Source: an uncultured Flavobacteriales bacterium
GTDB lineage: Bacteria; Bacteroidota; Bacteroidia; Flavobacteriales_E; Vicingaceae
Length of the DNA: 64,000 bases
Direction: 5' to 3'
Assembly (NCBI GenBank): GCA_937901255.1
Contig: CALCHN010000028.1
Location: 95,502-159,501, forward strand
Shown here: in pieces, positions 36,242 to 44,764 of the stretch
Position numbering within the stretch: the first letter of the stretch is position 1
Layout of the letters: every line of letters starts with the position of its first letter
The notes under the pieces: generated by a model
What the model saw: the letters and a program-made list of their open reading frames with translations, nothing else
Told to the model about the DNA's origin: nothing
Database searches by the model: none
Translations under genes and position numbers: made by a program

Positions 36242-36293
36242 AATTCAAGTATTAAGTTGTATAACAATTTGGTTCTGAATTTTTTTAATTTAA

Positions 36294-36986
36294 TTATACT
36301 CCACCCTCCACAATTTTAATTTTCTCAATCATTTCTATTGGCTTCACACTCCACTCTGAATTAATCATTGATTCAGATTCAGAAAACAAACAATAATCCT
36401 CAATTGAGCCAATACTTATAGAAAAAGGTTTGTTGTTTAGATTTTCAATAATAATTCTAACTTCATTTTGATGTTTATATTGATAGTCTTTAACAAATGG
36501 AGACAAAGTGTGATTTCCTTGCTTAGATATTTTTTTATATTCAACTGATTTAATCATGTATCGAATTTGTAGTTTTTGTAATTCATCAGTTACTGACTTT
36601 ATAAGTTTATTTGGGTTTTGAATAATTAATGCACTATTACCAAATTCAAGCATTCTTTCATCAATCTGTTTTATCTCTGAATTGCTGATAATATTTTGTG
36701 AAACATCATAAAGTGAAAATGATAAGAAATTATAATGATACTGAATAATTTTTGACAAAGAGTTAGGCTTTGGTATAAGATTTAATGTTCCAATTGATGG
36801 GTGTGATATTTGTATATCTTTTAGTTGAGAATTTTCTATCCAAATAGCTCCCTCGTTAGAATCTCCTCTTTCAGGTTCTTTTGATTCAGAAAAATTTTTA
36901 GGAGTATTAAAATATATTTCGCCATATTTAAGCATATGTTCAATATGATTTCTTTTCCCGAATTTTAAATAACAACCTAAATTCAT
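36294..36986 (-). CDS. DUF2971-like protein
   Basis: This 230-aa protein opens with L-K-F-G-K-R-N-H-I-E-H-M-L, followed by Y-G-E-I-Y-F-N-T-P-K-N-F. This is the typical start of DUF2971 proteins, which are common in defence islands but of unknown function. The C-terminus is I-K-I-V-E-G-G-V, encoding GTGGAGGGTGGAG just before the stop. That sequence could serve as ribosome binding site for the SIR2 gene 52 bases on. It follows the 45-aa basic peptide gene by 66 bases. Confidence 0.65.
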   Translation of the reverse strand: MNLGCYLKFGKRNHIEHMLKYGEIYFNTPKNFSESKEPERGDSNEGAIWIENSQLKDIQISHPSIGTLNLIPKPNSLSKIIQYHYNFLSFSLYDVSQNIISNSEIKQIDERMLEFGNSALIIQNPNKLIKSVTDELQKLQIRYMIKSVEYKKISKQGNHTLSPFVKDYQYKHQNEVRIIIENLNNKPFSISIGSIEDYCLFSESESMINSEWSVKPIEMIEKIKIVEGGV

Positions 36987-37052
36987 ATTTAATTCAAATT
37001 CATAATTCTATTTTACACCTCCCACAACCTTTAAATTCCTAAACCTTTTTAA

Positions 37053-37190
37053 CTATTTTTTCTTAGTTGATTTACTAGGTTTTAATGAAGGTTTGTTTCC
37101 CGGTGTGTTTTTATTATCTCTTCTTCTTTTATCTAAAGTACCATCTTCCTTTTTAGGTTTTGGACCTGGTTTAATTGCTTCTATTTTCAT
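37053..37190 (-). CDS. Small strongly basic Lys/Pro-rich protein (45 aa)
   Basis: The frame runs from ATG at 37190 to TAG at 37053 and encodes MKIEAIKPGPKPKKEDGTLD followed by K-R-R-R-D-N and a P/K/S-rich tail ending K-K-K. It is 12 bases from the DUF3800 gene upstream and in the same direction. Composition this biased is unlikely for chance coding in DNA that is otherwise AT-rich and ILN-coding. It may bind nucleic acid or act as a flexible accessory peptide. No family recognised. Confidence 0.6.
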   Translation of the reverse strand: MKIEAIKPGPKPKKEDGTLDKRRRDNKNTPGNKPSLKPSKSTKKK

Positions 37191-37202
37191 AATTTATATT
37201 TA

Positions 37203-38342
37203 TTAGTTCATTTTAATTTTAATCGTACCAACAATTCTTATCAATTCATCAAAATCACTAAGTGGATTGAAATCACCAACTGTTTTTTGTAGAAATACAT
37301 CATTAGCAATTTGCACTTTTTTTAACATAGGTAGAATGTATTTAGAATAATGATTGAAATATTGGTAAATATCCTCTTTATTTACTGCTAACTTATAACC
37401 GCTTTTACTATTAGCAGAAACAACTGTTATACCTTTAAAACGTAAATCTCTGATTATCAATCTTAGTGCCTCTGTTTTAATTTCTTTATTATAATAATAT
37501 TTTAAATAGTTAACTAACTCATAAGTTTGTAAATAAACAGTTGGTGCTACTTTCTGATACATTAAAAGCTGTTCTAAAACAATTTTATGTATATCATCTT
37601 CTTGCTGTTCATACATGTTAAAAGCATCTGTTCGAACTATTGAAAATATTTCTTCATCAATTTTTGATTCAGAATAAATAGGTTTTGTTTCAGCTTTTTC
37701 TTCTTCAGGGAAAAATTTTAATGAAAAAGAGTTTGACTTAATTAAATCTAATAGAGTATCATCAACCTCATGCTGAAAATCTTTATTAAAAAATCTCCCA
37801 AATGTTCCGGCAAGTAAGTCAGCAAATTGTATTAATGGTTCCTTATCATCGCTAGAAAAATGGTAGTTGTCGAATAAGGTATTTTGAATGTTGTTAGCCA
37901 AATAGCTTTTAACTTCAATTCCGTAATTATCGCTAATTGTACCATCCATAAATATTTCAAAATCAGTAAATGATTTACTTAATTCACTAACAAATATTTT
38001 TTGAAAAAATTTATAAAATACTTCTTTAAACCTCAAACCACCTTTGTCTTGGTCTAGTTTTTCTTTATCAACTATCAAAAAATGATTGGCAAAACTTAAA
38101 TTATTATATAGGTGACTGATGCACTTCCTCCTGTTATTTAAAGAAGATATTCTATTGGACTTAATTTTATTGCCATTAAAGAACTTATTACTTATTTCAT
38201 CTCTTAACTGATGTGCTTTTTCAAGTTGGCTTTCTTTAATTATAATTGAGCAGTAAACAAATTTTGTAATATTCTTTTTATCATTCTGCTTGAGTGTTGA
38301 AGTGCCAAATTCATCACAAAAAATATATACTTTCTCCATCAA
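37203..38342 (-). CDS. DUF3800 protein with C-terminal helix-turn-helix-like extension
   Basis: This 379-aa protein has the DUF3800 core: an acidic motif near the N-terminus (Y-I-F-C-D-E-F-G-T-S), a central aspartate (I-F-M-D-G-T), and I-Q-F-A-D-L-L-A-G-T near residue 185. These suggest a metal-dependent RNase H-like active site. Residues 260-345 look like a winged-helix segment (L-R-L-I-I-R-D-L-R-F-K-G-I-T-V-V). It overlaps the 225-aa gene by four bases. The family is frequent in mobile elements; activity is not established. Confidence 0.75.
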   Translation of the reverse strand: MMEKVYIFCDEFGTSTLKQNDKKNITKFVYCSIIIKESQLEKAHQLRDEISNKFFNGNKIKSNRISSLNNRRKCISHLYNNLSFANHFLIVDKEKLDQDKGGLRFKEVFYKFFQKIFVSELSKSFTDFEIFMDGTISDNYGIEVKSYLANNIQNTLFDNYHFSSDDKEPLIQFADLLAGTFGRFFNKDFQHEVDDTLLDLIKSNSFSLKFFPEEEKAETKPIYSESKIDEEIFSIVRTDAFNMYEQQEDDIHKIVLEQLLMYQKVAPTVYLQTYELVNYLKYYYNKEIKTEALRLIIRDLRFKGITVVSANSKSGYKLAVNKEDIYQYFNHYSKYILPMLKKVQIANDVFLQKTVGDFNPLSDFDELIRIVGTIKIKMN

Positions 38343-39016
38343 CCCTCCTCCACAATTTTAATCTTATTATTCTTTTTCTGAATATCTATCTCATAACCAA
38401 CCGACCAAAAGAACATATCTAATAATTTCATAGTTGGATAAAACATATTTTTGATGGCTATTTCATTTTGCACCTGTTTTATCAATTCTTGATTATTACC
38501 TTGTTCAATGAAATCAAATAACTGTTCTATGGAATTTTTATTAACCTTTTGGCAAATGCCATACTCTGATAACCCTAGATTAAAATACCTATCATAAGCG
38601 GGAACACTACTTGTCGTTCCAAGGATAATTTTAGTTATTAACGTATCCGTTGGGCTAATGTTTTTTCCAACTTCAATCCCATTATAATATTCTATAAGCT
38701 CTTGTTTTAATTCTAAAACACATTTAATATCGTCCCTTTCAATCTCGCGTCTATAACAACGAATATTATTATATTTAGATTTATTGATAATTTCAACAGC
38801 AGGTATATGAATTTTGTAATCTTTTTGTAACAAGCCCGAAGATCCCCTGTACATTCCCCAACTAGCTAAATAAAAAGCTAAATGCAAAGCTAATGTATCA
38901 GTATTCGTTTCTTTTTGAAATACTTTAAAACAATGCTCCCAAGATTTATAGCGATGATATTTATCCTGCTCTATTTCATTATAGAAACTTAATACTATAT
39001 TTTTATTAAAAGACAT
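38339..39016 (-). CDS. Unknown 225-aa protein linked to the type IIG enzyme
   Basis: I do not recognise a Pfam family. Visible features are S-W-E-H-C-F-K-V-F, A-F-Y-L-A-S-W-G-M-Y-R-G-S-S, and T-T-S-S-V-P-A-Y-D-R-Y-F, a helical layout resembling helix-hairpin-helix glycosylase-type folds. It starts 9 bases after the type IIG gene and overlaps the DUF3800 gene by four bases (ATGA). Its C-terminus (I-K-I-V-E-E-G) encodes GGAGGAGG immediately before the DUF3800 start, so the tail doubles as that gene's ribosome binding site. Confidence 0.65.
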   Translation of the reverse strand: MSFNKNIVLSFYNEIEQDKYHRYKSWEHCFKVFQKETNTDTLALHLAFYLASWGMYRGSSGLLQKDYKIHIPAVEIINKSKYNNIRCYRREIERDDIKCVLELKQELIEYYNGIEVGKNISPTDTLITKIILGTTSSVPAYDRYFNLGLSEYGICQKVNKNSIEQLFDFIEQGNNQELIKQVQNEIAIKNMFYPTMKLLDMFFWSVGYEIDIQKKNNKIKIVEEG

Positions 39017-39025
39017 ATATGTTAA

Positions 39026-42000
39026 CTAACTCTCCTCCACAATTTTAATTTCTTCCTCACTCAACTCATAAAGCTCATAAACCATTTTATCAATTTCCTT
39101 ATCGGTTTTATCTATTTCAGCTTTTAAAGATTGGGCTTTTTGTTTTTGTTCGTTAAAGTATTGCATCCATTCAGCTTCTTCCGATAAACTCAACTGTACT
39201 TTCGCTTTTTTCAATTCTTTTAAAAAATCCCCAAATTCTAACTCGTACCAGTTTTGTAACTTGTTTGAGAGTTTTTCGATGAAAAATTTAGTTTGGAGTA
39301 GTTTTAAAAATGACTTAATTAATTTACGATAAATTTTATAATTAGAGGTTATTAAATCAACTTTCTCTTCATAAACACTCGTTTCTGTAATTTCAATTAT
39401 TGGTACTTCTGTAATATATTGTTTAGAATATTGAATTGTATTGCTACCAACTAACCTTAATTTATTTTCTAAGTAATACTCGTATAGTTTGCTACTTAAA
39501 ATTGCATTTAGATATTTTAATTTTTCACCAGATATAAAAAAACAAGTTTTATCTAAATATAACCCTTCATCATCATATACAAATTCACTTCTTCTTACAG
39601 TTGTCTCTGGATAAATTATTTTAGGTTTTTCAAATTTATCTACATAAGCACAATTTCTCAAATTATATGGAGTCCTACCTTTATCGCTTCTTTTTTCAAT
39701 TTTATCCCAATGGGAATTTAAAAATTCTTTAATTGTAAAATATTTATCAATATCAACTGCACTATTTGCTTTATAACCATTATGAGTATTAATTAAAAAC
39801 AAATCAGCAAAATCATAATTATATCTTCTAATATCCCTACCTCTTAATATTGGTTTTAGTATTTCTTCACTTTTTGGGTCTTTTCTAATTAATTCATCTC
39901 TTTTTTCTTTAGAAATTATAAACGCCTCATTATATCCTGTTTTAACTCCATAATTAATAGAGATATTCCAATCAATTAATTTCTTACCCTTATTAATTTT
40001 ATTTTCAATTTTTACTAAAGAAGCATCAGATAATATCCACATACCCTCATTTAAATTCTTTAATATTATTGGGTTTTGAAAATAAATTGAAAAATCTGTA
40101 AAGTCTTTTTCTTTAGAAATATCAATTGCAATTAATTTATGTTCAGTTACTTTTTCTTTTTTGGTAATAATAATGTTAGAATCAACTGTTGCAGAAGTAA
40201 AAATTCCCGAACCTAAATCAATCAAAATCAATGGATTGGTTTCTGTAGAGAAATATTTTCTTAAACTTTTACCATAATTACCTCTCATCCATTTGTTTGA
40301 AGTAATATATCCCATTAAACCTTTTTTCTTTAAAATGATATTTCCTAATTCATAAAATAGACAATACAAATCACCTGTACTTTCATAAGTTTTATAACCA
40401 GCTTTTTCTAATTCTTTTGCTATTTTACCCATCGACTGCAATTGCACATAAGGCGGATTACCAATTACCACATCAAAGCCACCTTTGGCAAAAATTTGAG
40501 GAAACTCATTTTCCCATTTAAACGCTTTACTTCCTGCAACTTTTGGGTCATCAATTAAAGAATTGCCACATTTAATGTTGCTGCTTAAATCGTTTAGTTT
40601 TCTTCTTGGCTGTGCAGTTCTTAGCCACAAAGAGAGTTTGGCTATTTCAACACTTTCTTCGTTTAGGTCAACACCAAAAATGTTGTTTTCCAGTACCGTA
40701 TTTTCAATATCAGGGAACACAAAACCACCACCCAATAAACTGGCTTGTAATTCATCAATGTATTGGTGTTCTTTTATTAAAAAATCTAAGGCTTGGTTTA
40801 AAAAAGCACCGCTTCCAGCAGCTGGATCGCAAATGGTAATTTGCAGTAACCAATTTCGGTAGTTTTCTAATTGGTCTCGCAGTTCTTTTAGTTTGGCTGT
40901 AGTTCGTCCTTTACGATTTTTGGTGTATTCTTCGTCAATTATTTTTAACTCCGCTTTCTTTTCTTCACACAGTTTGCCAACGGTATTGTCAACAATGTAT
41001 TTGGTAATGTATTTAGGTGTGTAAAAAACACCGTCTTTTTTACGTTTGGTTTTTTGTTTATCAAACTCAACGCCTTCAATTTCGGCATTTACGCTTTCTA
41101 TTTCGTTAAGGGAGTTTTCAAAAATATGTCCTAAAATATTTACATCTACTTGGCTCTCAAAATCGTATTTAGAAAGAGCTTCGGTATGTTTAAACAACAA
41201 TTCATCGCTAATTTTTAAACTGTCTAAAATGGTATCGGGTTTAAACAACCCACCATTGTAGGCAAAAATTTCAGCTCCTTTATCTGTTCCTTTTCTTCCG
41301 GTATCTAAATAACCAAAATAGAGTTTAAACCTATCGTAAAGCGGTGCGTAAGCATCCAAGTCTTTTAGTTTGTTCCATTGCTCCAATATTTTTAAGGTAG
41401 AGTTGGGAGGCAACAAATCCCGGTCTTCTGCAAAAAAGATGAACAAAAAGCGGTCAATTAGCTTTTGAGATTTTTTAAACAGGTTATGTTTAATGTTTTT
41501 GTTGGCACGTTCGGTATCTTCTCTATTAAACTCACTTCTAAACACCTCGTTTTTCATGTTGAGTTTTACCAAATCTCTAAACAACTCACGTTTAAACAAC
41601 GAATAATCGTTGTAAAACTTTTTGGTAATTACTTCTTCTTCTCTTACCGAAGCTTCTTTTATTTTTAGCGGAACATTGCTCAGTAAATTGTCTTTATGCA
41701 AACACAAATAAAGCAGTTCAAATTGGTTTTGGGTAAGCGTAAACAAGTCAAACTCTTCAAATTCTACTGCATTGTTAATATAAAAACGCAGCTTTTCAAA
41801 ATTGGAAGTAATTACATATACGCAGCCCGTTTGATTGGCTTTGTAATCGAATGCCTGTTGGCGTATGCTTTCTAAATCTTTGGTTTTAGTGCTTTTTAGC
41901 TCAATAACTCCCAAAGCATTGCCATCGAGCAAAATTGCTCCATCGGCTTTTTTAGCTCCTTTTTCGTTTTTTAGTTCGGTAGTTAGGTTGTAATTCGGTT

Positions 42001-42205
42001 GTGGGTTTAAGGTGTAGCCCAAAATATCTACAAACAATTCACGCAAAAAACCCTCTTGAAATTGTTCTTCTTTACTTTCTCTAATATTCTGTTGTATGCT
42101 TGTGTTATGGAAGTATTTGCTAAACTTTTTAAACGCTTTAGCAACAGTTTCTTTATCCTGTCTTTTAAGGTAATTTTTTAATACAGATGTTTGATATAAG
42201 GGCAT
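39026..42205 (-). CDS. Type IIG-like restriction-modification enzyme (Eco57I-type N6-adenine methylase with fused nuclease)
   Basis: This 1059-aa protein combines cleavage and methylation. An N-terminal PD-(D/E)XK nuclease is seen at D88 and E102-L-K104 (A-D-G-A-I-L-L ... V-I-E-L-K). The methylase has G-V-F-Y-T-P near residue 392, SAM-binding D-P-A-A-G-S-G-A-F-L at 460-469 and catalytic N-P-P-Y at 583-586. The remaining 400 residues contain the target recognition domain (L-K-P-I-L-R-G-R-D-I-R-R-Y-N) and a C-terminal coiled coil. It is the first gene of the 13-kb minus-strand array. Its tail (K-I-V-E-E-S) encodes a GGAGGAG sequence before the next gene. A scar of a homologue lies at 20932-21060. 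Confidence 0.9.
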   Translation of the reverse strand: MPLYQTSVLKNYLKRQDKETVAKAFKKFSKYFHNTSIQQNIRESKEEQFQEGFLRELFVDILGYTLNPQPNYNLTTELKNEKGAKKADGAILLDGNALGVIELKSTKTKDLESIRQQAFDYKANQTGCVYVITSNFEKLRFYINNAVEFEEFDLFTLTQNQFELLYLCLHKDNLLSNVPLKIKEASVREEEVITKKFYNDYSLFKRELFRDLVKLNMKNEVFRSEFNREDTERANKNIKHNLFKKSQKLIDRFLFIFFAEDRDLLPPNSTLKILEQWNKLKDLDAYAPLYDRFKLYFGYLDTGRKGTDKGAEIFAYNGGLFKPDTILDSLKISDELLFKHTEALSKYDFESQVDVNILGHIFENSLNEIESVNAEIEGVEFDKQKTKRKKDGVFYTPKYITKYIVDNTVGKLCEEKKAELKIIDEEYTKNRKGRTTAKLKELRDQLENYRNWLLQITICDPAAGSGAFLNQALDFLIKEHQYIDELQASLLGGGFVFPDIENTVLENNIFGVDLNEESVEIAKLSLWLRTAQPRRKLNDLSSNIKCGNSLIDDPKVAGSKAFKWENEFPQIFAKGGFDVVIGNPPYVQLQSMGKIAKELEKAGYKTYESTGDLYCLFYELGNIILKKKGLMGYITSNKWMRGNYGKSLRKYFSTETNPLILIDLGSGIFTSATVDSNIIITKKEKVTEHKLIAIDISKEKDFTDFSIYFQNPIILKNLNEGMWILSDASLVKIENKINKGKKLIDWNISINYGVKTGYNEAFIISKEKRDELIRKDPKSEEILKPILRGRDIRRYNYDFADLFLINTHNGYKANSAVDIDKYFTIKEFLNSHWDKIEKRSDKGRTPYNLRNCAYVDKFEKPKIIYPETTVRRSEFVYDDEGLYLDKTCFFISGEKLKYLNAILSSKLYEYYLENKLRLVGSNTIQYSKQYITEVPIIEITETSVYEEKVDLITSNYKIYRKLIKSFLKLLQTKFFIEKLSNKLQNWYELEFGDFLKELKKAKVQLSLSEEAEWMQYFNEQKQKAQSLKAEIDKTDKEIDKMVYELYELSEEEIKIVEES

Positions 42206-42345
42206 TTTTATAAAAACTAAATTGAATGCCTAAAAGTAAAGATTTTCAGCTAAAAAGGAAACATATTTTATTAACAGGGTTTTAATTTATGAAAAATTCA
42301 ATTTTAACCAATAAAATAAAACTTCTTTTATAATTTCGCAGGCTC

Positions 42346-42597
42346 ATGATGGAAGAAGAATTTTATACGATAGTTAATGCTGTTGATACACTGTTTAACG
42401 AAAAAAAAGAAGCGTTAAAAGAGAGTAAGCTACTAACCCCAATAAAAAAGGAAGCGTGTAATAATGTTAGCAGGAAAATAGCTGCTCTAAAAGATTATAT
42501 AGGTGAAATAAAACACCTAAATTCTGACAACCCAAGTTTGTTGATTAACTTCAGAAAAAGAGCTTCAGATATTTCGGAAGAGATTATGAAATGGTAA
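42346..42597 (+). CDS. Small helical protein of unknown function (83 aa)
   Basis: This short, charged helical protein (E- and K-rich, two helices with V-D-T-L-F-N-E-K-K-E) is on the plus strand, divergent from the type IIG gene. A TAATTTCG sequence about 15 bases before the ATG resembles the -7 box, so the transcript may be nearly leaderless. It begins MM, and either Met is possible. The regulatory position next to an R-M gene is suggestive, but no DNA-binding motif is visible. Confidence 0.55.
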   Translation: MMEEEFYTIVNAVDTLFNEKKEALKESKLLTPIKKEACNNVSRKIAALKDYIGEIKHLNSDNPSLLINFRKRASDISEEIMKW

Positions 42598-42613
42598 TTA
42601 TTTTTTTAGTTTT

Positions 42614-43027
42614 TCAACTCAATATTTTTATCTGAATAGCAATAATTTCCTCTCTAATGGCATTTGCTGTTTTGAAATCCTTTTCTTTTAATGCAGCATT
42701 TTTTTCTTCTATTAATGAATCAATTTTATCAAAGAATAATTGATTCGTTTCTTCATCATTAGATTGAAATTGACTTAAATATTGTTTTGATTTTTTTATA
42801 AATTCAATATTTTCTGAAGTAAGAGGGGTTGCATCAAGTCTTTTTTTAAAATCAGCAACTTTTTGATTAAAATCCTTTATTGATTTATAATATTTTGATT
42901 TTTCTAATAGTTCAAATGCTTCAGTTAGCTTATTATCTTCTAGTAATTTATGTAATTTTTGTTGCAACTCCAACATTACCATTTTATGTTTAGTAATATC
43001 AATTTCAAATGTTTTAAAATCTTCCAT
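42614..43027 (-). CDS. Coiled-coil protein with UVR-like motif (137 aa)
   Basis: The protein is entirely helical and charged. The C-terminal segment K-N-A-A-L-K-E-K-D-F-K-T-A-N-A-I-R-E-E-I fits the UvrB/UvrC-interaction (UVR) motif pattern, which mediates protein contacts in many unrelated proteins. It converges on the 83-aa gene, with 16 bases between them. Function unknown. Confidence 0.6.
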   Translation of the reverse strand: MEDFKTFEIDITKHKMVMLELQQKLHKLLEDNKLTEAFELLEKSKYYKSIKDFNQKVADFKKRLDATPLTSENIEFIKKSKQYLSQFQSNDEETNQLFFDKIDSLIEEKNAALKEKDFKTANAIREEIIAIQIKILS

Positions 43028-43071
43028 ACTCTATAATTTTTGAGCAATTTAGTTAATATTTTATTTAAGAC

Positions 43072-43101
43072 AAAAAAAGCCAACAATTAACTTGTTGGCT
43101 T
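43072..43101 (-). terminator. Terminator of the secreted-protein gene at 43136
   Basis: AAGCCAACA and TGTTGGCTT form a stem (43077-43101). On the minus strand it is followed by seven T residues. Confidence 0.75.
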
Positions 43102-43135
43102 ATATGTTTATTTTCTTATTTGAATATTGGTATTA

Positions 43136-44398
43136 TTAATTCAATACAATTTTTTTAATTGCACTTCCTTTATCGGTAATAATCTTTGCAAAATAAATTC
43201 CAGATGAAAAAGAAGATAAATCTATTGTTGTTTTATTGTTATTTAAAACTAACTCTTTAACTATTTCTCCTGTAATAGAAGTTATTTCTATACTTTCCAT
43301 TTTATCAGCTTCAATTGAAAATATTCCATTAGTAGGATTAGGATAAATTGAAATGGAGTTAGTTAAATCATTTTCATTAATAGCTGTATTTAGATCTCCG
43401 GTTAATAATATGTCATCTAAATAAACTCCCATATTTGTAAAACTACCATCCGAAATCATTCTAAAACTATAAGTTACACTATTTGGAAATCCAGAAATAG
43501 TGAATCCTTTCTGAACATAATTTCCTGTTCCATCACCAGAACTTTGGCTGTTATATGCTCCGGCTAATTGAAAACCACTTCCAAAATCAAATGAAACATT
43601 GCAATAATCCGTAACTCCAGATGAATTTTCTAAATCAAAATTCATCCAAAAGGAAAATATAAGGTTAACATAACCAGATGTATTAATTGCAGGAAAATTT
43701 GCAAACGCTGAATTCATATTATTAACATGGTTGGTGTTAGAACATGTGGGATTGCAAGCTGCACCATTTCCAGCACAATAAAGACTCCAATTTCCTGATT
43801 TTGTAACACAATTTACATCTTTCCAACCACAATTAGCAGCACCGGTATTACTTATGACAAAATTGTTTCCGGGAACTGTATTTGCTTCAAAACTTTCATA
43901 ATATAAATTCACCTTGTTTTGTGATATATTTAACTTAGTTGGCTCTTGTTTGCCATAATTGGGCAAATACATAAAATTAATACCCTCTTGCATTAGTCTA
44001 TCAATATCTATTTGGGGTAAATAAACAACTAGTTCTTTATGAACATACGTTGGAACATCTATACTCATTCCTTGCAATAGTGATTTACTTAAATTATTAA
44101 TATCTACTTTAATATAGCTAAATGCTGATTTGTAAATTTCTAATGCTGAATTGTCTAAAGCAGTTATTCTTGAATAATATTGAGGATAATCTGTAATTAT
44201 AGGTGTAAGAGCAAATTCATTTTCACCATAAGGGCGTAGCCATCCTACATCATTTATTACAAATATTTCTGCTGAATTTTCTAAAAAAGGTGTTTGTTGT
44301 TTTTCATAAAACTGTTTTAGTTCTTCTTGATTAACCGTTTGTGAAACTAGGTTAACACTAAAAAATAGTGCTAAAGCTGAAATGTAAAGTGTTTTCAT
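43136..44398 (-). CDS. Secreted protein with T9SS type A sorting domain, island cargo
   Basis: This 420-aa protein has a signal peptide (ending N-L-V-S-Q), an N-terminal 150-residue region, and a middle beta-sandwich-like domain (residues 165-335) with paired cysteines (N-C-G-W-K-D-V-N-C, A-C-N-P-T-C-S). Its pattern, including F-S-F-W-M-N-F-D and Y-L-D-D-I-L-L, is like MAM/jelly-roll carbohydrate- or protein-binding domains. The sorting domain starts I-Y-P-N-P-T-N-G. It is divergent from the XRE regulator, with a palindrome between them, so its expression may be controlled by that protein. Confidence 0.82.
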   Translation of the reverse strand: MKTLYISALALFFSVNLVSQTVNQEELKQFYEKQQTPFLENSAEIFVINDVGWLRPYGENEFALTPIITDYPQYYSRITALDNSALEIYKSAFSYIKVDINNLSKSLLQGMSIDVPTYVHKELVVYLPQIDIDRLMQEGINFMYLPNYGKQEPTKLNISQNKVNLYYESFEANTVPGNNFVISNTGAANCGWKDVNCVTKSGNWSLYCAGNGAACNPTCSNTNHVNNMNSAFANFPAINTSGYVNLIFSFWMNFDLENSSGVTDYCNVSFDFGSGFQLAGAYNSQSSGDGTGNYVQKGFTISGFPNSVTYSFRMISDGSFTNMGVYLDDILLTGDLNTAINENDLTNSISIYPNPTNGIFSIEADKMESIEITSITGEIVKELVLNNNKTTIDLSSFSSGIYFAKIITDKGSAIKKIVLN

Positions 44399-44448
44399 AT
44401 TTTATAAATTTTAAAGTTCTGGGTAAAAATATAAAATATATCTTATAA

Positions 44449-44466
44449 AAAGACCAATTGGTCTTT
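44449..44466. promoter_or_regulatory. Perfect 18-bp palindrome, likely operator
   Basis: AAAGACCAATTGGTCTTT reads the same on both strands. It lies almost midway between the divergent starts of the secreted protein (44398) and the XRE regulator (44519). That is where an autoregulating repressor or a C-protein-like dimer would bind. Confidence 0.7.
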
Positions 44467-44518
44467 AATTTTTCATATTAAATATATGACCTTTCCATTT
44501 TTATAAAAGGTTTTTTTA

Positions 44519-44740
44519 ATGAAACAAGGGGTTGATATAGAGCTTTTAAATAAGATTGCTTTAAGAATTAAAACACTTAGAGAGGAAAAGAACATCACTC
44601 AAGAAGTTTTTTACAATGATACTGGAATAAATATTGGAAGAATAGAGCGTTCTAAGAGAAACTTCTCTATTTCAACACTAAAAAGAATTTGTGAGTACTT
44701 AGAAATAACCCTAGAAGATTTTTTCTCAGAAGGATTTTAA
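44519..44740 (+). CDS. Small XRE-family (Cro/CI-type) transcriptional regulator
   Basis: This 73-aa protein is essentially one helix-turn-helix: L-R-E-E-K-N-I-T-Q-E-V-F, then T-G-I-N-I-G-R-I-E-R, then I-S-T-L-K-R-I-C-E-Y-L. This matches short XRE regulators in mobile elements and restriction-modification controller proteins. A perfect palindrome lies 52 bases upstream. It probably regulates itself and the divergent secreted-protein gene. Confidence 0.85.
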   Translation: MKQGVDIELLNKIALRIKTLREEKNITQEVFYNDTGINIGRIERSKRNFSISTLKRICEYLEITLEDFFSEGF

Positions 44741-44764
44741 CGAACCAAAAACAGAAAATCTATT

